From Algoriphagus sp. (lineage in GTDB: Bacteria > Bacteroidota > Bacteroidia > Cytophagales > Cyclobacteriaceae), in the NCBI GenBank assembly GCA_024642365.1, contig JAHEBE010000007.1, positions 1 through 32,842 of the forward strand: a DNA stretch of 32,842 bases, written 5' to 3'. This document shows, piece by piece, positions 1 through 7,434 of the stretch. The notes beneath the pieces were generated by a model, which saw only the letters and a list, made by a program, of their open reading frames with translations, was not told where the DNA came from and ran no database searches. The position numbers and the translations under genes are program-made. Position 1 is the stretch's first letter. Each line of letters begins with the position of its first letter.

Positions 1-344
1 ACATTCAAGATGGTGCAGTAATCCATTGTACCTTCAAAAAGGCAGGAACCTACATTGGAAACCAAGTTTCGATTGCTCATAACGCAGTGGTCCATGGATG
101 TACGATTCATGATCGAGTTTTAATTGGAATGGGAGCCATCGTGATGGATGGTGCAATCATCCATTCAGGATCAGTCATCGCAGCAGGCGCAGTGGTATTG
201 GCAAATACTATTGTAGAAGCGAATTCAATTTATGCAGGGATGCCAGCAAAAAAAGTAAAGGAAATTGGGCCAGAAATGGAAGAAGTAATTTTAAGGACAG
301 CCAAAAATTATCCCATGTATGCTAAGTGGTTTCCTAAAGAGTAA
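1..344 (+). CDS. Gamma-carbonic-anhydrase-like hexapeptide-repeat protein (5' truncated)
   Basis: The frame is open from the left edge (first full codon at base 3) to the stop at 342-344, so about 113 C-terminal residues are present and the true start lies outside the window. The visible protein is a left-handed beta-helix of imperfect hexapeptide repeats (for example VLIGMGAIVMDGAII), followed by an alpha-helical tail. Three histidines sit where gamma-class carbonic anhydrases of the PaaY/YrdA/CaiE group bind zinc: one in VIHC and two in AHNAVVH. A carbonic anhydrase-like or CoA-thioesterase-like role (PaaY) is known for the group; the actual substrate here is unknown. No neighbour upstream is visible, so a link to phenylacetate catabolism cannot be tested. 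Confidence 0.85.
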   Translation, partial: IQDGAVIHCTFKKAGTYIGNQVSIAHNAVVHGCTIHDRVLIGMGAIVMDGAIIHSGSVIAAGAVVLANTIVEANSIYAGMPAKKVKEIGPEMEEVILRTAKNYPMYAKWFPKE

Positions 345-425
345 TATTACATTCGTTTATACTAGTATTTTTGCCCTTTTAAGTAAAAATTATTGCTTTT
401 CAATTTATTTATATAAAATTTCCAA

Positions 426-433
426 TACTTTTG
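426..433 (+). promoter_or_regulatory. Possible Bacteroidota -7 element (TACTTTTG)
   Basis: TACTTTTG fits the Bacteroidota -7 consensus TAnnTTTG and lies 44 bases upstream of the membrane-protein start at 478, in an A+T-rich 133-base gap. No convincing -33 TTTG is found at the expected spacing. A second match, TATTTTTG, lies at 366-373. In such A+T-rich DNA chance matches are likely. Confidence 0.3.
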
Positions 434-477
434 TAAGGTAAAAAATTCATTTTTTTCCACTTATTTTTTCTTTTATC

Positions 478-981
478 ATGTTAAATAATTCCAACTTTCT
501 TCTAAAAGGTAGTAGTACCATTTTATTAGTTGTTCTTTTTATAGTCTTCAATTCCTTAATGAAGCAGACCATGCCTCCGGAACTGGTGCTTGATTTGAAG
601 TTTGCCTATTCTGCTCAAGAGGCCTACCAAAGCCTTCAAGAAATGGGTGAATCAAGGCGATCTGACTATATCACTTGCCTATTGATTTTTGATATCCCTT
701 ATATGGTCATCTATTCCTTACTTTTTATTCAACTTTTAAATTTCTTATGGAAAGACAACCGGTTTCAAATTATCTGTTTTGGTATACTTGGATTTGACCT
801 TTTAGAAAACGTAGCTGTTTTTATTTTAGTAAATATTTTCCCTGTCTATTCACCTGCTTTTGGCTTTGTCGCCTCCTTTTTTACCAGTGCAAAATGGATT
901 TGTGTTGGCATCCTAGTTTTAGTAGTTTTTGTAGGGGCTTTAAAAAGATTATTCTCAAAGGATCGGAGAGGTATTTTGTGA
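478..981 (+). CDS. Unknown four-helix integral membrane protein
   Basis: I do not recognise this 167-residue protein. It has about four hydrophobic segments (near residues 10-28, 65-87, 98-118 and 130-153), a polar loop between the first two (with the stretch YSAQEAYQSLQEMGESRRSDY) and a basic C-terminal end, so it is probably an inner-membrane protein with the loop on one face. A short acidic motif, GFDLLENV, starts the third helix. The ATG at 478 is the only start that gives a membrane segment right at the N-terminus. It is separated by 104 bases from the next operon and may or may not be co-transcribed. Its base composition resembles its neighbours. No function is proposed. Confidence 0.7.
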   Translation: MLNNSNFLLKGSSTILLVVLFIVFNSLMKQTMPPELVLDLKFAYSAQEAYQSLQEMGESRRSDYITCLLIFDIPYMVIYSLLFIQLLNFLWKDNRFQIICFGILGFDLLENVAVFILVNIFPVYSPAFGFVASFFTSAKWICVGILVLVVFVGALKRLFSKDRRGIL

Positions 982-1003
982 GTTTTAGGAATTGATGTAT
1001 TTG
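975..1003 (+). promoter_or_regulatory. Weak promoter candidate for the amidoligase operon
   Basis: TTTG (975-978) and TGTATTTG (996-1003, one mismatch to TAnnTTTG) are separated by 17 bases, two fewer than the usual 19. It is the best candidate in the gap before the esterase start at 1086 and would give a leader of roughly 75 bases. Confidence 0.22.
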
Positions 1004-1085
1004 ACATCTTCTTTGGCTTTCAAGTAAATAAGTAAGACCTTTGATGCTCAAATTTTAGGCATTATCCCCTTTATCATTCATTCCA

Positions 1086-1799
1086 ATGAAACAAGAATAC
1101 TTTAAGTGGTTTTCACCTCATTTACAGCGAGATGTTCAAATGCTTTGCTTTGGCCATGCAGGATATCCAGTTGTCTTGTTTCCTACTTCAAAGGGTTCCT
1201 TTCATGAAAACAGAGACATGGGTTTAATCGAATCTGCCAAATGGTATATCGAGCAGGGATTAATCCAGATCTATTGTCCTGAAAGTAACGATGCTGATAG
1301 CTTTTATAATAAAAATATCCACCCTCATCAGCGGATTCAAAATCATGTGGCATACGATAAAATGATTTGTCATGAAGTAGTCGAGCGAATTCGCCTCAAT
1401 ACCTCAATGGCAAAAGTGGTTATGGCAGGTTGTAGTTTTGGGGGGTATCATGCAGTTAATTTTGCTTTCAGGCATCCAGGTTATGTTAGCCATTGTTTTA
1501 GCATGTCTGGGGCTTTTGATATCCGGAGTTTTATGGATGGATACCAGCACGATGATATCTATTACAATAACCCATTGGAATACCTTCCAAATCTTCACGA
1601 TCAAGAATTGTGGCGAATGGACATCGTTTTGGGTACTTCTAATTGGGATATTTGTTTGGATGCTAATTTGAAAATGCATGAGACGCTTAAGTCTAAAAAT
1701 ATAAACCACTGGTTGGACGTCAGACAAAATCAAAATCATGATTGGCCAGTTTGGAAAACAATGTTTCCACACTACCTCAGTCGTATTAAATTTAATTAA
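1086..1799 (+). CDS. Alpha/beta-hydrolase esterase (COG4947-like), amidoligase operon gene 1
   Basis: This 237-residue protein looks like a cytoplasmic serine esterase: no signal peptide is visible. The nucleophile elbow is GCSFGG with Ser117. Likely partners are Asp188 in the NWDICLD segment after a beta strand (DIVLGTS) and His218 in NQNHDWPVW, in the order expected for an alpha/beta hydrolase. The N-terminal part (HAGYPVVLFPTSKG) supplies the oxyanion-hole loop. The family (putative esterases of the COG4947 kind) is known mainly from genome annotation. It is the first gene of a tight five-gene operon: the next start is 21 bases after its stop. In that context it may release, transfer or hydrolyse an acyl or peptidyl product of the ligases downstream. 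That role is inference; the hydrolase fold is well supported. Confidence 0.85.
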   Translation: MKQEYFKWFSPHLQRDVQMLCFGHAGYPVVLFPTSKGSFHENRDMGLIESAKWYIEQGLIQIYCPESNDADSFYNKNIHPHQRIQNHVAYDKMICHEVVERIRLNTSMAKVVMAGCSFGGYHAVNFAFRHPGYVSHCFSMSGAFDIRSFMDGYQHDDIYYNNPLEYLPNLHDQELWRMDIVLGTSNWDICLDANLKMHETLKSKNINHWLDVRQNQNHDWPVWKTMFPHYLSRIKFN

Positions 1800-1820
1800 C
1801 CGGGAATAATTCAACTAATT

Positions 1821-2777
1821 ATGAAAAAAATAGGAATACTATTCGGAATGGAGGACACATTTCCTCAGGCATTTATCGATCGGGTAAATCAAAAAGGAGA
1901 GAAAGGTATTATTGCTGAGGCTGTAATGATCGATAAAGTCATTCAAAATCAACTTTCTGAATATGCGGTAATTATTGATAGGATATCACAGGATGTGCCT
2001 TTTTACAGAGCTTTCTTAAAAAATGCCGCCCTAACAGGTACAGCTGTAATCAATAATCCATTTTGGTGGAGTGCAGATGATAAATTTTTCAATAATGCAC
2101 TTGCTGATCAGCTTGGAGTTCCACTTCCAAAAACGGTGATTTTGCCTTCTGCTAAGCATCCAGATGATACCACTGCCAAATCGTTTAGAAATTTGAAAGC
2201 ACCACTAGACTGGGAAGGAATATTTAATTATGTTGGATTTCCCGCTTATATGAAACCTTATGCAGGTGGTGGTTGGAAAAATGTGTACCGCTTGGAGGAT
2301 AAAGAGGAATTCTTCAAAACACATCCAGAAACTGGTCAATTGGTCATGCTTCTTCAGGAGGAAATAGTATTTGAAGAATACTTTAGAGTTTATTGTCTTG
2401 GTGGTAAGGCTGTCAAGATAATGCCGTATGAGCCGAGAAATCCCCATCACTTACGCTATGTGGTAGACCGTCCGCCTTCATCAAAGAAATTACTGGCTAC
2501 GGTAAAAGATTATACATTACGTCTTTGCAAAGGACTGGGGTATGATTTTAATACCGTTGAATTTGCCGTGAAAGATGGTGTTCCTTATGCGATTGACTTT
2601 GGAAATCCTGCCCCGGATGCAGATGTGAATTCAGTAGGTCAGGAGAATTTTGATTGGGTGGTAGAAGAAGCTGCAAAAATGGCGATCACTTATGCAAAAG
2701 CACAAAAGCCAGGTAAGACGAATTTGACTTGGGGTACTTTCATGCGAGATTCCGTTAATTCTGGGAAAAGATTTTAA
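1821..2777 (+). CDS. ATP-grasp ligase (RimK/D-Ala-D-Ala-ligase-like), amidoligase operon gene 2
   Basis: The 318-residue protein has the layout of a single-domain ATP-grasp carboxylate-amine ligase. Residues 1-85 form a pre-ATP-grasp Rossmann-like region beginning MKKIGILFG. The ATP-binding lysine is probably Lys145 in PAYMKPYAGGGWKNV, whose glycine-rich loop would close over the phosphates. LLQEEIVFEEYFRVYCLGG (177-195) provides the adenine-contact strand and the following Arg-bearing strand. Near the end, VEFAV (246-250) and AIDFGNPAPD (257-266) match the metal-binding strand, with Asp259 and Asn262 where other members have Glu and Asn. Such enzymes join a carboxylate to an amine through an acyl-phosphate. 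The substrate is unknown. It sits 21 bases after the esterase and 18 before the GCS2-type ligase, so the enzymes probably act in one pathway. Confidence 0.88.
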   Translation: MKKIGILFGMEDTFPQAFIDRVNQKGEKGIIAEAVMIDKVIQNQLSEYAVIIDRISQDVPFYRAFLKNAALTGTAVINNPFWWSADDKFFNNALADQLGVPLPKTVILPSAKHPDDTTAKSFRNLKAPLDWEGIFNYVGFPAYMKPYAGGGWKNVYRLEDKEEFFKTHPETGQLVMLLQEEIVFEEYFRVYCLGGKAVKIMPYEPRNPHHLRYVVDRPPSSKKLLATVKDYTLRLCKGLGYDFNTVEFAVKDGVPYAIDFGNPAPDADVNSVGQENFDWVVEEAAKMAITYAKAQKPGKTNLTWGTFMRDSVNSGKRF

Positions 2778-2795
2778 ATCTATATTAAAACTACA

Positions 2796-3914
2796 ATGGC
2801 TGCACTGTTGAAAAAACTTCCAAAATTCACTTTAGGAGTAGAGGAGGAGTACCAAATTATTGACCCGGTGACGAGAGACCTTCGTTCTCATATGTCAAAG
2901 ATTGTGGAGGGAGGTAAGATTTCCCTGCATGAACAGGTCAAAGCAGAAATGCACCAATCTGTAGTAGAAGTTGGGACAAATATTTGTCAAAATGTAGCAG
3001 AGGCTAGAAAAGAAGTCTCGTTTCTTCGAAATAAGATTTCTGAATTAGCTGGAAATCAAGGGTTACTTGTGGGTGCTGCAAGTACACACCCCTTCTCCAG
3101 ATGGCAAGATCAAGAGATTACCGATGATCCTCGCTACCACAATATCGTTGACGAGTTGAAAGACATCGCGCGATCTAACCTGATTTTTGGGTTGCATGTC
3201 CATGTAGGGATTGATAATCGGGATACTGCACTTCAACTAATGAATCAGGCCTGTTATTTTCTACCCCATATTTATGCTTTGACTACTAATTCTCCTTTTT
3301 GGGAAGGTAGAAATACAGGTTTCAAAGCTTTTCGCGCAAAGGTTTTTGCAAAATTCCCTCGAACAGGTCTTCCTGAATATTTTGATTCAGTTCAGTCTTA
3401 TGACAATTATTTGGAGACATTGGTTAAGACGAATTGTATTGATAATCCAAAGAAAATCTGGTGGGATCTTAGGATTCACCCCTTTTTCAGTACCATAGAA
3501 TTTCGGATTTGCGACATGTGTCTTACAGTAGATGAGACCATTTGTATCGTCGCAATTATTCAAGCTGTAGTAGCGAAATTGTATAAGCTTTTAATGAGTA
3601 ATACAAGTTTCAATATTTACCGAATAGCGCTAATCAGAGAGAATAAATTCAGAGCGGCAAGAAATGGAATTGAAGGGAAATTGATTGATTTTGGAAGAAA
3701 AATCGAAGTCCCTACACAGGAATTAATTCATGAGCTTTTGGAGTTTGTGGATGATGTGGTAGATGAATTGGGCAGTAGAAATGAAATTGATTATGTGCAT
3801 CAAATCTTCAAAAATGGAACAGGTGCAGATCAGCAACTTGCTGTTTTTGAAAAAACCCAAGATTTGACCAAAGTGGTGGATATGATCACTTCGAAATTTA
3901 CTGAAGGAATCTAA
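2796..3914 (+). CDS. GCS2/YbdK-family carboxylate-amine ligase, amidoligase operon gene 3
   Basis: At 372 residues this has the usual length for the YbdK/GCS2 family of glutamate-cysteine-ligase-like enzymes, which share the glutamine-synthetase fold. The N-terminal strand FTLGVEEEYQIIDP (11-24) carries the family's metal-binding glutamates; EMHQSVVEVGT (51-61) and LHVHVGID (133-140) are two further catalytic-site motifs. The chemistry is ATP-dependent condensation of a carboxylate (often the gamma-carboxyl of glutamate) with an amine. E. coli YbdK has only weak glutamate-cysteine ligase activity in vitro, so the name should not be read as proof of glutathione synthesis. Being beside an ATP-grasp enzyme it could act like a GshA/GshB pair, but two extra enzymes in the operon argue for a different end product. 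Confidence 0.92.
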   Translation: MAALLKKLPKFTLGVEEEYQIIDPVTRDLRSHMSKIVEGGKISLHEQVKAEMHQSVVEVGTNICQNVAEARKEVSFLRNKISELAGNQGLLVGAASTHPFSRWQDQEITDDPRYHNIVDELKDIARSNLIFGLHVHVGIDNRDTALQLMNQACYFLPHIYALTTNSPFWEGRNTGFKAFRAKVFAKFPRTGLPEYFDSVQSYDNYLETLVKTNCIDNPKKIWWDLRIHPFFSTIEFRICDMCLTVDETICIVAIIQAVVAKLYKLLMSNTSFNIYRIALIRENKFRAARNGIEGKLIDFGRKIEVPTQELIHELLEFVDDVVDELGSRNEIDYVHQIFKNGTGADQQLAVFEKTQDLTKVVDMITSKFTEGI

Positions 3915-3959
3915 AGAAGCTACAGGATTAGAGAATACGCTTAAAAATTTGATTTAAAA

Positions 3960-4790
3960 GTGGGAAAGAAAAAATTAAACCTGGCCATATTAGACATGAA
4001 CAACGGAGAGCCTAATCAAGGCATGCGTTGTATCAGGGAGATTGTGGAGCGATTCGAGGGCCAGATAAATTATAAAGTATTTGATGTCCGTCAAAAGGCG
4101 GAAATCCCAGAGGTTCGGGATTATGATATTTATATCTCTTCTGGAGGTCCAGGAAATCCACTGGAAGGGGATGGAAATTGGGATTTGAAATACTTCGATT
4201 TCATTGATCACTTGTGGATTTGGAATCAAAACCATCATCAAAAAAAGTACATCTTATTTATTTGTCATTCATTTCAGATGGCTTGTAGACATTTTGGGCT
4301 GGGGCAATTGACGCAGCGAAAGTCTACATCATTTGGTGTGATGTCTGTTCATAAAACAGCAGATGGGCAGCATGATCGGTTATTGCAAAACTTAGAAAAT
4401 CCATTTTGGGCGGTTGACTCGAGAGATTATCAGGTTGTTCAGCCGGATCATAAGAAATTTAAGTTCCTAGGCGCTAAGATTATTGCTTTGGAAAAGATCC
4501 GTGACCACGTAGAATATGAGCGTGCGATCATGGCTATTCGATTTTCGGATGAGATGGTAGGTACTCAATTTCACCCGGAAGCTGACCCAATAAGCTTTTT
4601 GAATCACCTTAAAAAGGCTGAAGTGAAGGATAAAGTTATCGCTGCTAAAGGAAAAGTGAAGTTCCGAGCAATGATCGAACACTTGGTCGACGATGATAAA
4701 ATTCTAAAGACAAATGAAACCTTTATCCCGGATTTTCTAGAAAACTCCATTCGAAAAGTAAAGGAATCACAACAGCTGAGTGTTTTATGA
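3960..4790 (+). CDS. Class I glutamine amidotransferase-like protein, amidoligase operon gene 4
   Basis: A 276-residue free-standing class I glutamine amidotransferase (GATase) domain. The GTG at 3960 is chosen because the first beta strand (KLNLAILDMNN) begins directly after it; the next ATG (3996) would delete that strand. SSGGPGNP (60-67) is the oxyanion loop, Cys102 in FICHSFQ the nucleophile, and His205 and Glu207 in TQFHPEAD complete the triad. The elbow is unusual: the normal C-x-G is C-H-S. After the GATase core there is a helical extension of about 65 residues. It could release ammonia for one of the ligases, or act as a gamma-glutamyl hydrolase, as PuuD does in putrescine degradation. 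There is no partner synthase domain. The stop overlaps the next start (ATGA), implying translational coupling. Confidence 0.88.
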   Translation: MGKKKLNLAILDMNNGEPNQGMRCIREIVERFEGQINYKVFDVRQKAEIPEVRDYDIYISSGGPGNPLEGDGNWDLKYFDFIDHLWIWNQNHHQKKYILFICHSFQMACRHFGLGQLTQRKSTSFGVMSVHKTADGQHDRLLQNLENPFWAVDSRDYQVVQPDHKKFKFLGAKIIALEKIRDHVEYERAIMAIRFSDEMVGTQFHPEADPISFLNHLKKAEVKDKVIAAKGKVKFRAMIEHLVDDDKILKTNETFIPDFLENSIRKVKESQQLSVL

Positions 4791-5977
4791 TCACCGATAT
4801 CAGAAGTCAGTTTAACAAGAACTTTACAGCCGAAAAATATGAGGCGTTTTTAAAAGATGTAGCTTCAGATTTTGGTTTTTCACCGACATTTCGAATTGCG
4901 GAGACTCCATTTTTTATTCCTGAAAAACTTAAGAATCAATTGTTGGAAGCTAGTAATCAGGTCGTCGATTTTATTAAAAGACCAGATTTTAAAGACATTA
5001 CTCAACGGGCAATTGATTTAAATACGGAGGTACCAAATGAAGATTTGCATACCGAATTTCTTGCGGTTGATTTTGGAATATGTGAAGAAAATGGTGAAAT
5101 AGTCCCCAAATTGATTGAAGTGCAGGGTTTCCCTTCCATCTTCAATTTTCAATTTGACCTATTCCAAAAGTTTAGATCACATTACCCATTTCTGGAAGAT
5201 TATACTCCTTTTTTTGATGGAATCGATGAGTCAAATTATTTCGATCTGTTGAAGAAAGTCATTTTGAATGGATATCAGGAATCAGAAGTAATATTACTTG
5301 AAATCGAGCCTGAGAAGCAAAACACCAAAATAGATTTCTACTATTGTCGAAGGGATATCGGGATTCCATTTATCTGTGTTACCAAAATTATCAAAGAAGG
5401 CAAGGCATTATTTTATCGAAATGATGCAGGGGAGAAAATTCGAATCAAGCGAATCTACAACCGTGTAATCTTTGATGAATTGGACTTGAGAAATGATCTT
5501 CAGTTGGAATTTAGTTTTCAGGAAGAATTGGATGTAGAGTGGGCCGGACATCCAAATTGGTACACCCGTATTTCAAAGTTCATTCTACCATACTTACAAG
5601 GTGACTATTTCATTGAGACAAAATTGCTAAGTGAATTGGACAAGATTCCAACTGACTTAGAGAATTATGTGTTGAAGCCGCTATTCTCCTTTTCTGGAAC
5701 AGGTGTTGTTTTTCATGTGACCCCAGAAGCAATTCAGTCGGTGAAAGAAAAAGATTTATATATCCTGCAAAAGAAAGTTCATTATAAGCCAGTTATTAAA
5801 GCGCCTGACGGAGAAATTAAAGTTGAGGTAAGAATGCTTGCACTTTGGCCAAAAGATCAAGAGAATCCTCAATTTGTCTGTAATCTATCCAGATTAAGTC
5901 GAGGAGAGATGATCGGTGTCAAATTCAATAAAGACAAAGATTGGGTCGGCGGTTCGATTGGACTATTTAAGAAATAA
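4787..5977 (+). CDS. Circularly permuted ATP-grasp-like ligase, amidoligase operon gene 5
   Basis: This 396-residue protein carries ATP-grasp motifs in permuted order. The strand that normally ends such enzymes comes first: AVDFGICEENGEIVPKLIEV (93-112) and then QGFPS, giving E111-x-Q113 where most members have E-x-N. The lysine-bearing strand and loop follow much later: YVLKPLFSFSGTGV (294-307, Lys297), the adenine strand LYILQKKV (324-331), IKVEVRMLALWP (344-355), and CNLSRLSRGEMIGVKFN (365-381) at the C-terminus. That order resembles the circularly permuted ATP-grasp proteins related to glutathionylspermidine synthase. Function is inferred to be ATP-dependent amide or peptide bond formation; substrate unknown. 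It starts inside the stop of the GATase gene and is the last gene before a strong terminator. Residues 20-92 form an N-terminal helical cap. Confidence 0.72.
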   Translation: MITDIRSQFNKNFTAEKYEAFLKDVASDFGFSPTFRIAETPFFIPEKLKNQLLEASNQVVDFIKRPDFKDITQRAIDLNTEVPNEDLHTEFLAVDFGICEENGEIVPKLIEVQGFPSIFNFQFDLFQKFRSHYPFLEDYTPFFDGIDESNYFDLLKKVILNGYQESEVILLEIEPEKQNTKIDFYYCRRDIGIPFICVTKIIKEGKALFYRNDAGEKIRIKRIYNRVIFDELDLRNDLQLEFSFQEELDVEWAGHPNWYTRISKFILPYLQGDYFIETKLLSELDKIPTDLENYVLKPLFSFSGTGVVFHVTPEAIQSVKEKDLYILQKKVHYKPVIKAPDGEIKVEVRMLALWPKDQENPQFVCNLSRLSRGEMIGVKFNKDKDWVGGSIGLFKK

Positions 5978-5999
5978 AAAAAGCGGCTCGCCGCTTTTT
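5978..5999. terminator. Bidirectional rho-independent terminator between the operon and pyrE
   Basis: A perfect 9-bp stem AAAAAGCGG (5978-5986) / CCGCTTTTT (5991-5999) with loop CTCG is flanked by A's on the left and T's on the right, so it can end transcripts in both directions. It starts directly after the stop of the last amidoligase-operon gene and lies 6 bases past the end of the convergent pyrE. Confidence 0.9.
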
Positions 6000-6005
6000 T
6001 TATTT

Positions 6006-6650
6006 TCAAGGTTGCCAGTTTGCAGGATCAGTTCGCCAAGCTGCCAAAGATTTAAGTGTGTCATCTTGGATATAATTTCTTCGCAGGGCCTGAGGAAGCA
6101 TGGCTTCGTAATGACTCAAGCAGACCAATTTTACAGCAGCCTCTTCAAAGTTTTTTAATGCGATATCAAATCCATAGCTGAAAATCGCAACCATACCCAA
6201 TACTTCAAAACCAGCATCTTTAAGATCTTGAGTTGCTTTCAAAGAACTCCCACCAGTCGATACGAGATCTTCTATGACAACTACTTTTTGACCGGGAACG
6301 ACTTTACCTTCAATCATATTTTCCATCCCATGTCCTTTTGGTTTTGATCTTACATAGATGAATGGAAGATCTAAGTCATTTGCTAAAAGCGCTCCCTGCG
6401 GAATTCCAGCTGTCGCTACTCCAGCGATTGCTTCAGCATTTGGGAAGTAATGTTGAATACTTTTGATTAAGTTTTCTTTGATCATTGATCGCACTTTAGG
6501 ATAGGAGAGTGCGAGTCTATTATCGCAATAGATGGGAGATTTCCAACCTGAGGCCCAAGTAAAGGGTTTGTTGGGTTGGAGTCTGATTGCTTCTATTTCC
6601 AATAATTTATCAGCGACTTCCGCTGCTACATTTTGATCTAAAATTTCCAT
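6006..6650 (-). CDS. pyrE: Orotate phosphoribosyltransferase
   Basis: PyrE transfers the phosphoribosyl group from PRPP to orotate to give OMP, the fifth step of de novo UMP synthesis, in the cytoplasm. The 214-residue protein has the PRPP-binding motif VVVIEDLVSTGGSS (123-136), the flexible catalytic loop SKPKGHG (102-108), and the N-terminal FTWASGWKSPIYCDNR segment (30-45) that contacts orotate. The length is normal for the family. The ATG at 6650 is the natural start. It stands alone on the - strand, convergent with the amidoligase operon and sharing its terminator, and divergent from a Nudix gene across about 97 bases. No attenuator-like hairpin is apparent in its short leader. Confidence 0.96.
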   Translation of the reverse strand: MEILDQNVAAEVADKLLEIEAIRLQPNKPFTWASGWKSPIYCDNRLALSYPKVRSMIKENLIKSIQHYFPNAEAIAGVATAGIPQGALLANDLDLPFIYVRSKPKGHGMENMIEGKVVPGQKVVVIEDLVSTGGSSLKATQDLKDAGFEVLGMVAIFSYGFDIALKNFEEAAVKLVCLSHYEAMLPQALRRNYIQDDTLKSLAAWRTDPANWQP

Positions 6651-6683
6651 GATTCAAAAATAAGCGATTAAGTTTGGCTAAGG

Positions 6684-6714
6684 TTGTGGCAACTGAAAAA
6701 AATATGCATTTTTG
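6684..6714 (+). promoter_or_regulatory. Candidate promoter for the Nudix gene at 6748
   Basis: TTG (6684-6686) and CATTTTTG (6707-6714, one mismatch to TAnnTTTG) are separated by 20 bases. Transcription would begin near 6720, downstream of the in-frame TTG at 6712, which supports the ATG at 6748 as the real start. Confidence 0.33.
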
Positions 6715-6747
6715 ATTTCATCCATTGAGCCGACCACTGAATCGAAC

Positions 6748-7434
6748 ATGAGAATTTTTGTGAATGACAAGCCGCTTGATCTGATTAGTTATGACGAATT
6801 AGATCCTAAGCGGAATTTTGAGTCTATTTATTTCCCGACGGATTCACTTCCTGCAAAGGTTTATTGGGAGGATGATGTACTCATTCATGAACCATCTCAT
6901 GATATTATTTTGAGCTTACTTTATACGCTTCGTACCAGAAAACTAAAAAAATTAGATTCAATCACCTTGGTTACCAAGGATAAGTCGGCATTAAAGAAGT
7001 TTGTCAAGAGCAGGTTTCTAACGATAAAGGCTGCTGGTGGAATTGTGACAAAAAAGGAAAAAATACTCTTAATCTACCGGCTTGGTAAATGGGATTTCCC
7101 AAAGGGGAAATTCGATAAAGGCGAAACCCCGATCCAATGTGCCCTTCGAGAAGTCGAAGAGGAATGTGCGATAAAGGTTAAAGCTGGAAAACCAATCGTA
7201 AAGACTTGGCATACCTATACCCAAAATCGGAAAAGTATCCTCAAAAAGACCTATTGGTTTGCAATGGATTGTGTCAATGATGAAAAGATGACTCCACAGC
7301 GGGAGGAAGGAATCGAGGATATTCGATGGTTTTTTGAAGCAGATGCAAAAATCGCTTTGGTAAACTCCTATCCCTCTATGCGCTATTTATTTAAGAATTT
7401 CCTGAAATCACATCTTAAAGCTCAAAGCTTGTAA
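6748..7434 (+). CDS. Nudix hydrolase with N-terminal extension
   Basis: The C-terminal half of this 228-residue protein is a Nudix domain, which cleaves nucleoside-diphosphate-linked compounds. The box runs from Gly120 to Ile142 (GKFDKGETPIQCALREVEEE, then CAI); the usual glycine near its end is alanine (Ala141). The preceding WDFPKG is typical. About 95 residues come before the Nudix core and form a mixed alpha/beta region I do not recognise. I chose the ATG at 6748 over the in-frame TTG at 6712 because MRIFVNDKPL starts a clean beta strand and the likely promoter overlaps the upstream codon. Substrate is unknown. The 3' end overlaps the convergent coaD by 13 bases. Confidence 0.85.
   Translation: MRIFVNDKPLDLISYDELDPKRNFESIYFPTDSLPAKVYWEDDVLIHEPSHDIILSLLYTLRTRKLKKLDSITLVTKDKSALKKFVKSRFLTIKAAGGIVTKKEKILLIYRLGKWDFPKGKFDKGETPIQCALREVEEECAIKVKAGKPIVKTWHTYTQNRKSILKKTYWFAMDCVNDEKMTPQREEGIEDIRWFFEADAKIALVNSYPSMRYLFKNFLKSHLKAQSL

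Noticed and set aside
1404-1814. Open frame of 136 codons on the - strand
   Set aside because: Lies fully across the esterase gene, which has clear catalytic motifs; no motif in the reverse frame.
5916-6158. Open frame on + strand across the terminator and pyrE 3' end
   Set aside because: Crosses a strong terminator and is antisense to pyrE; its sequence is low in family-like features.
6655-6662. TATTTTTG on the - strand directly before pyrE
   Set aside because: A full -7 match, but it lies 4 bases before the ATG, which would give a leaderless message; no -33 at proper spacing, so probably chance.
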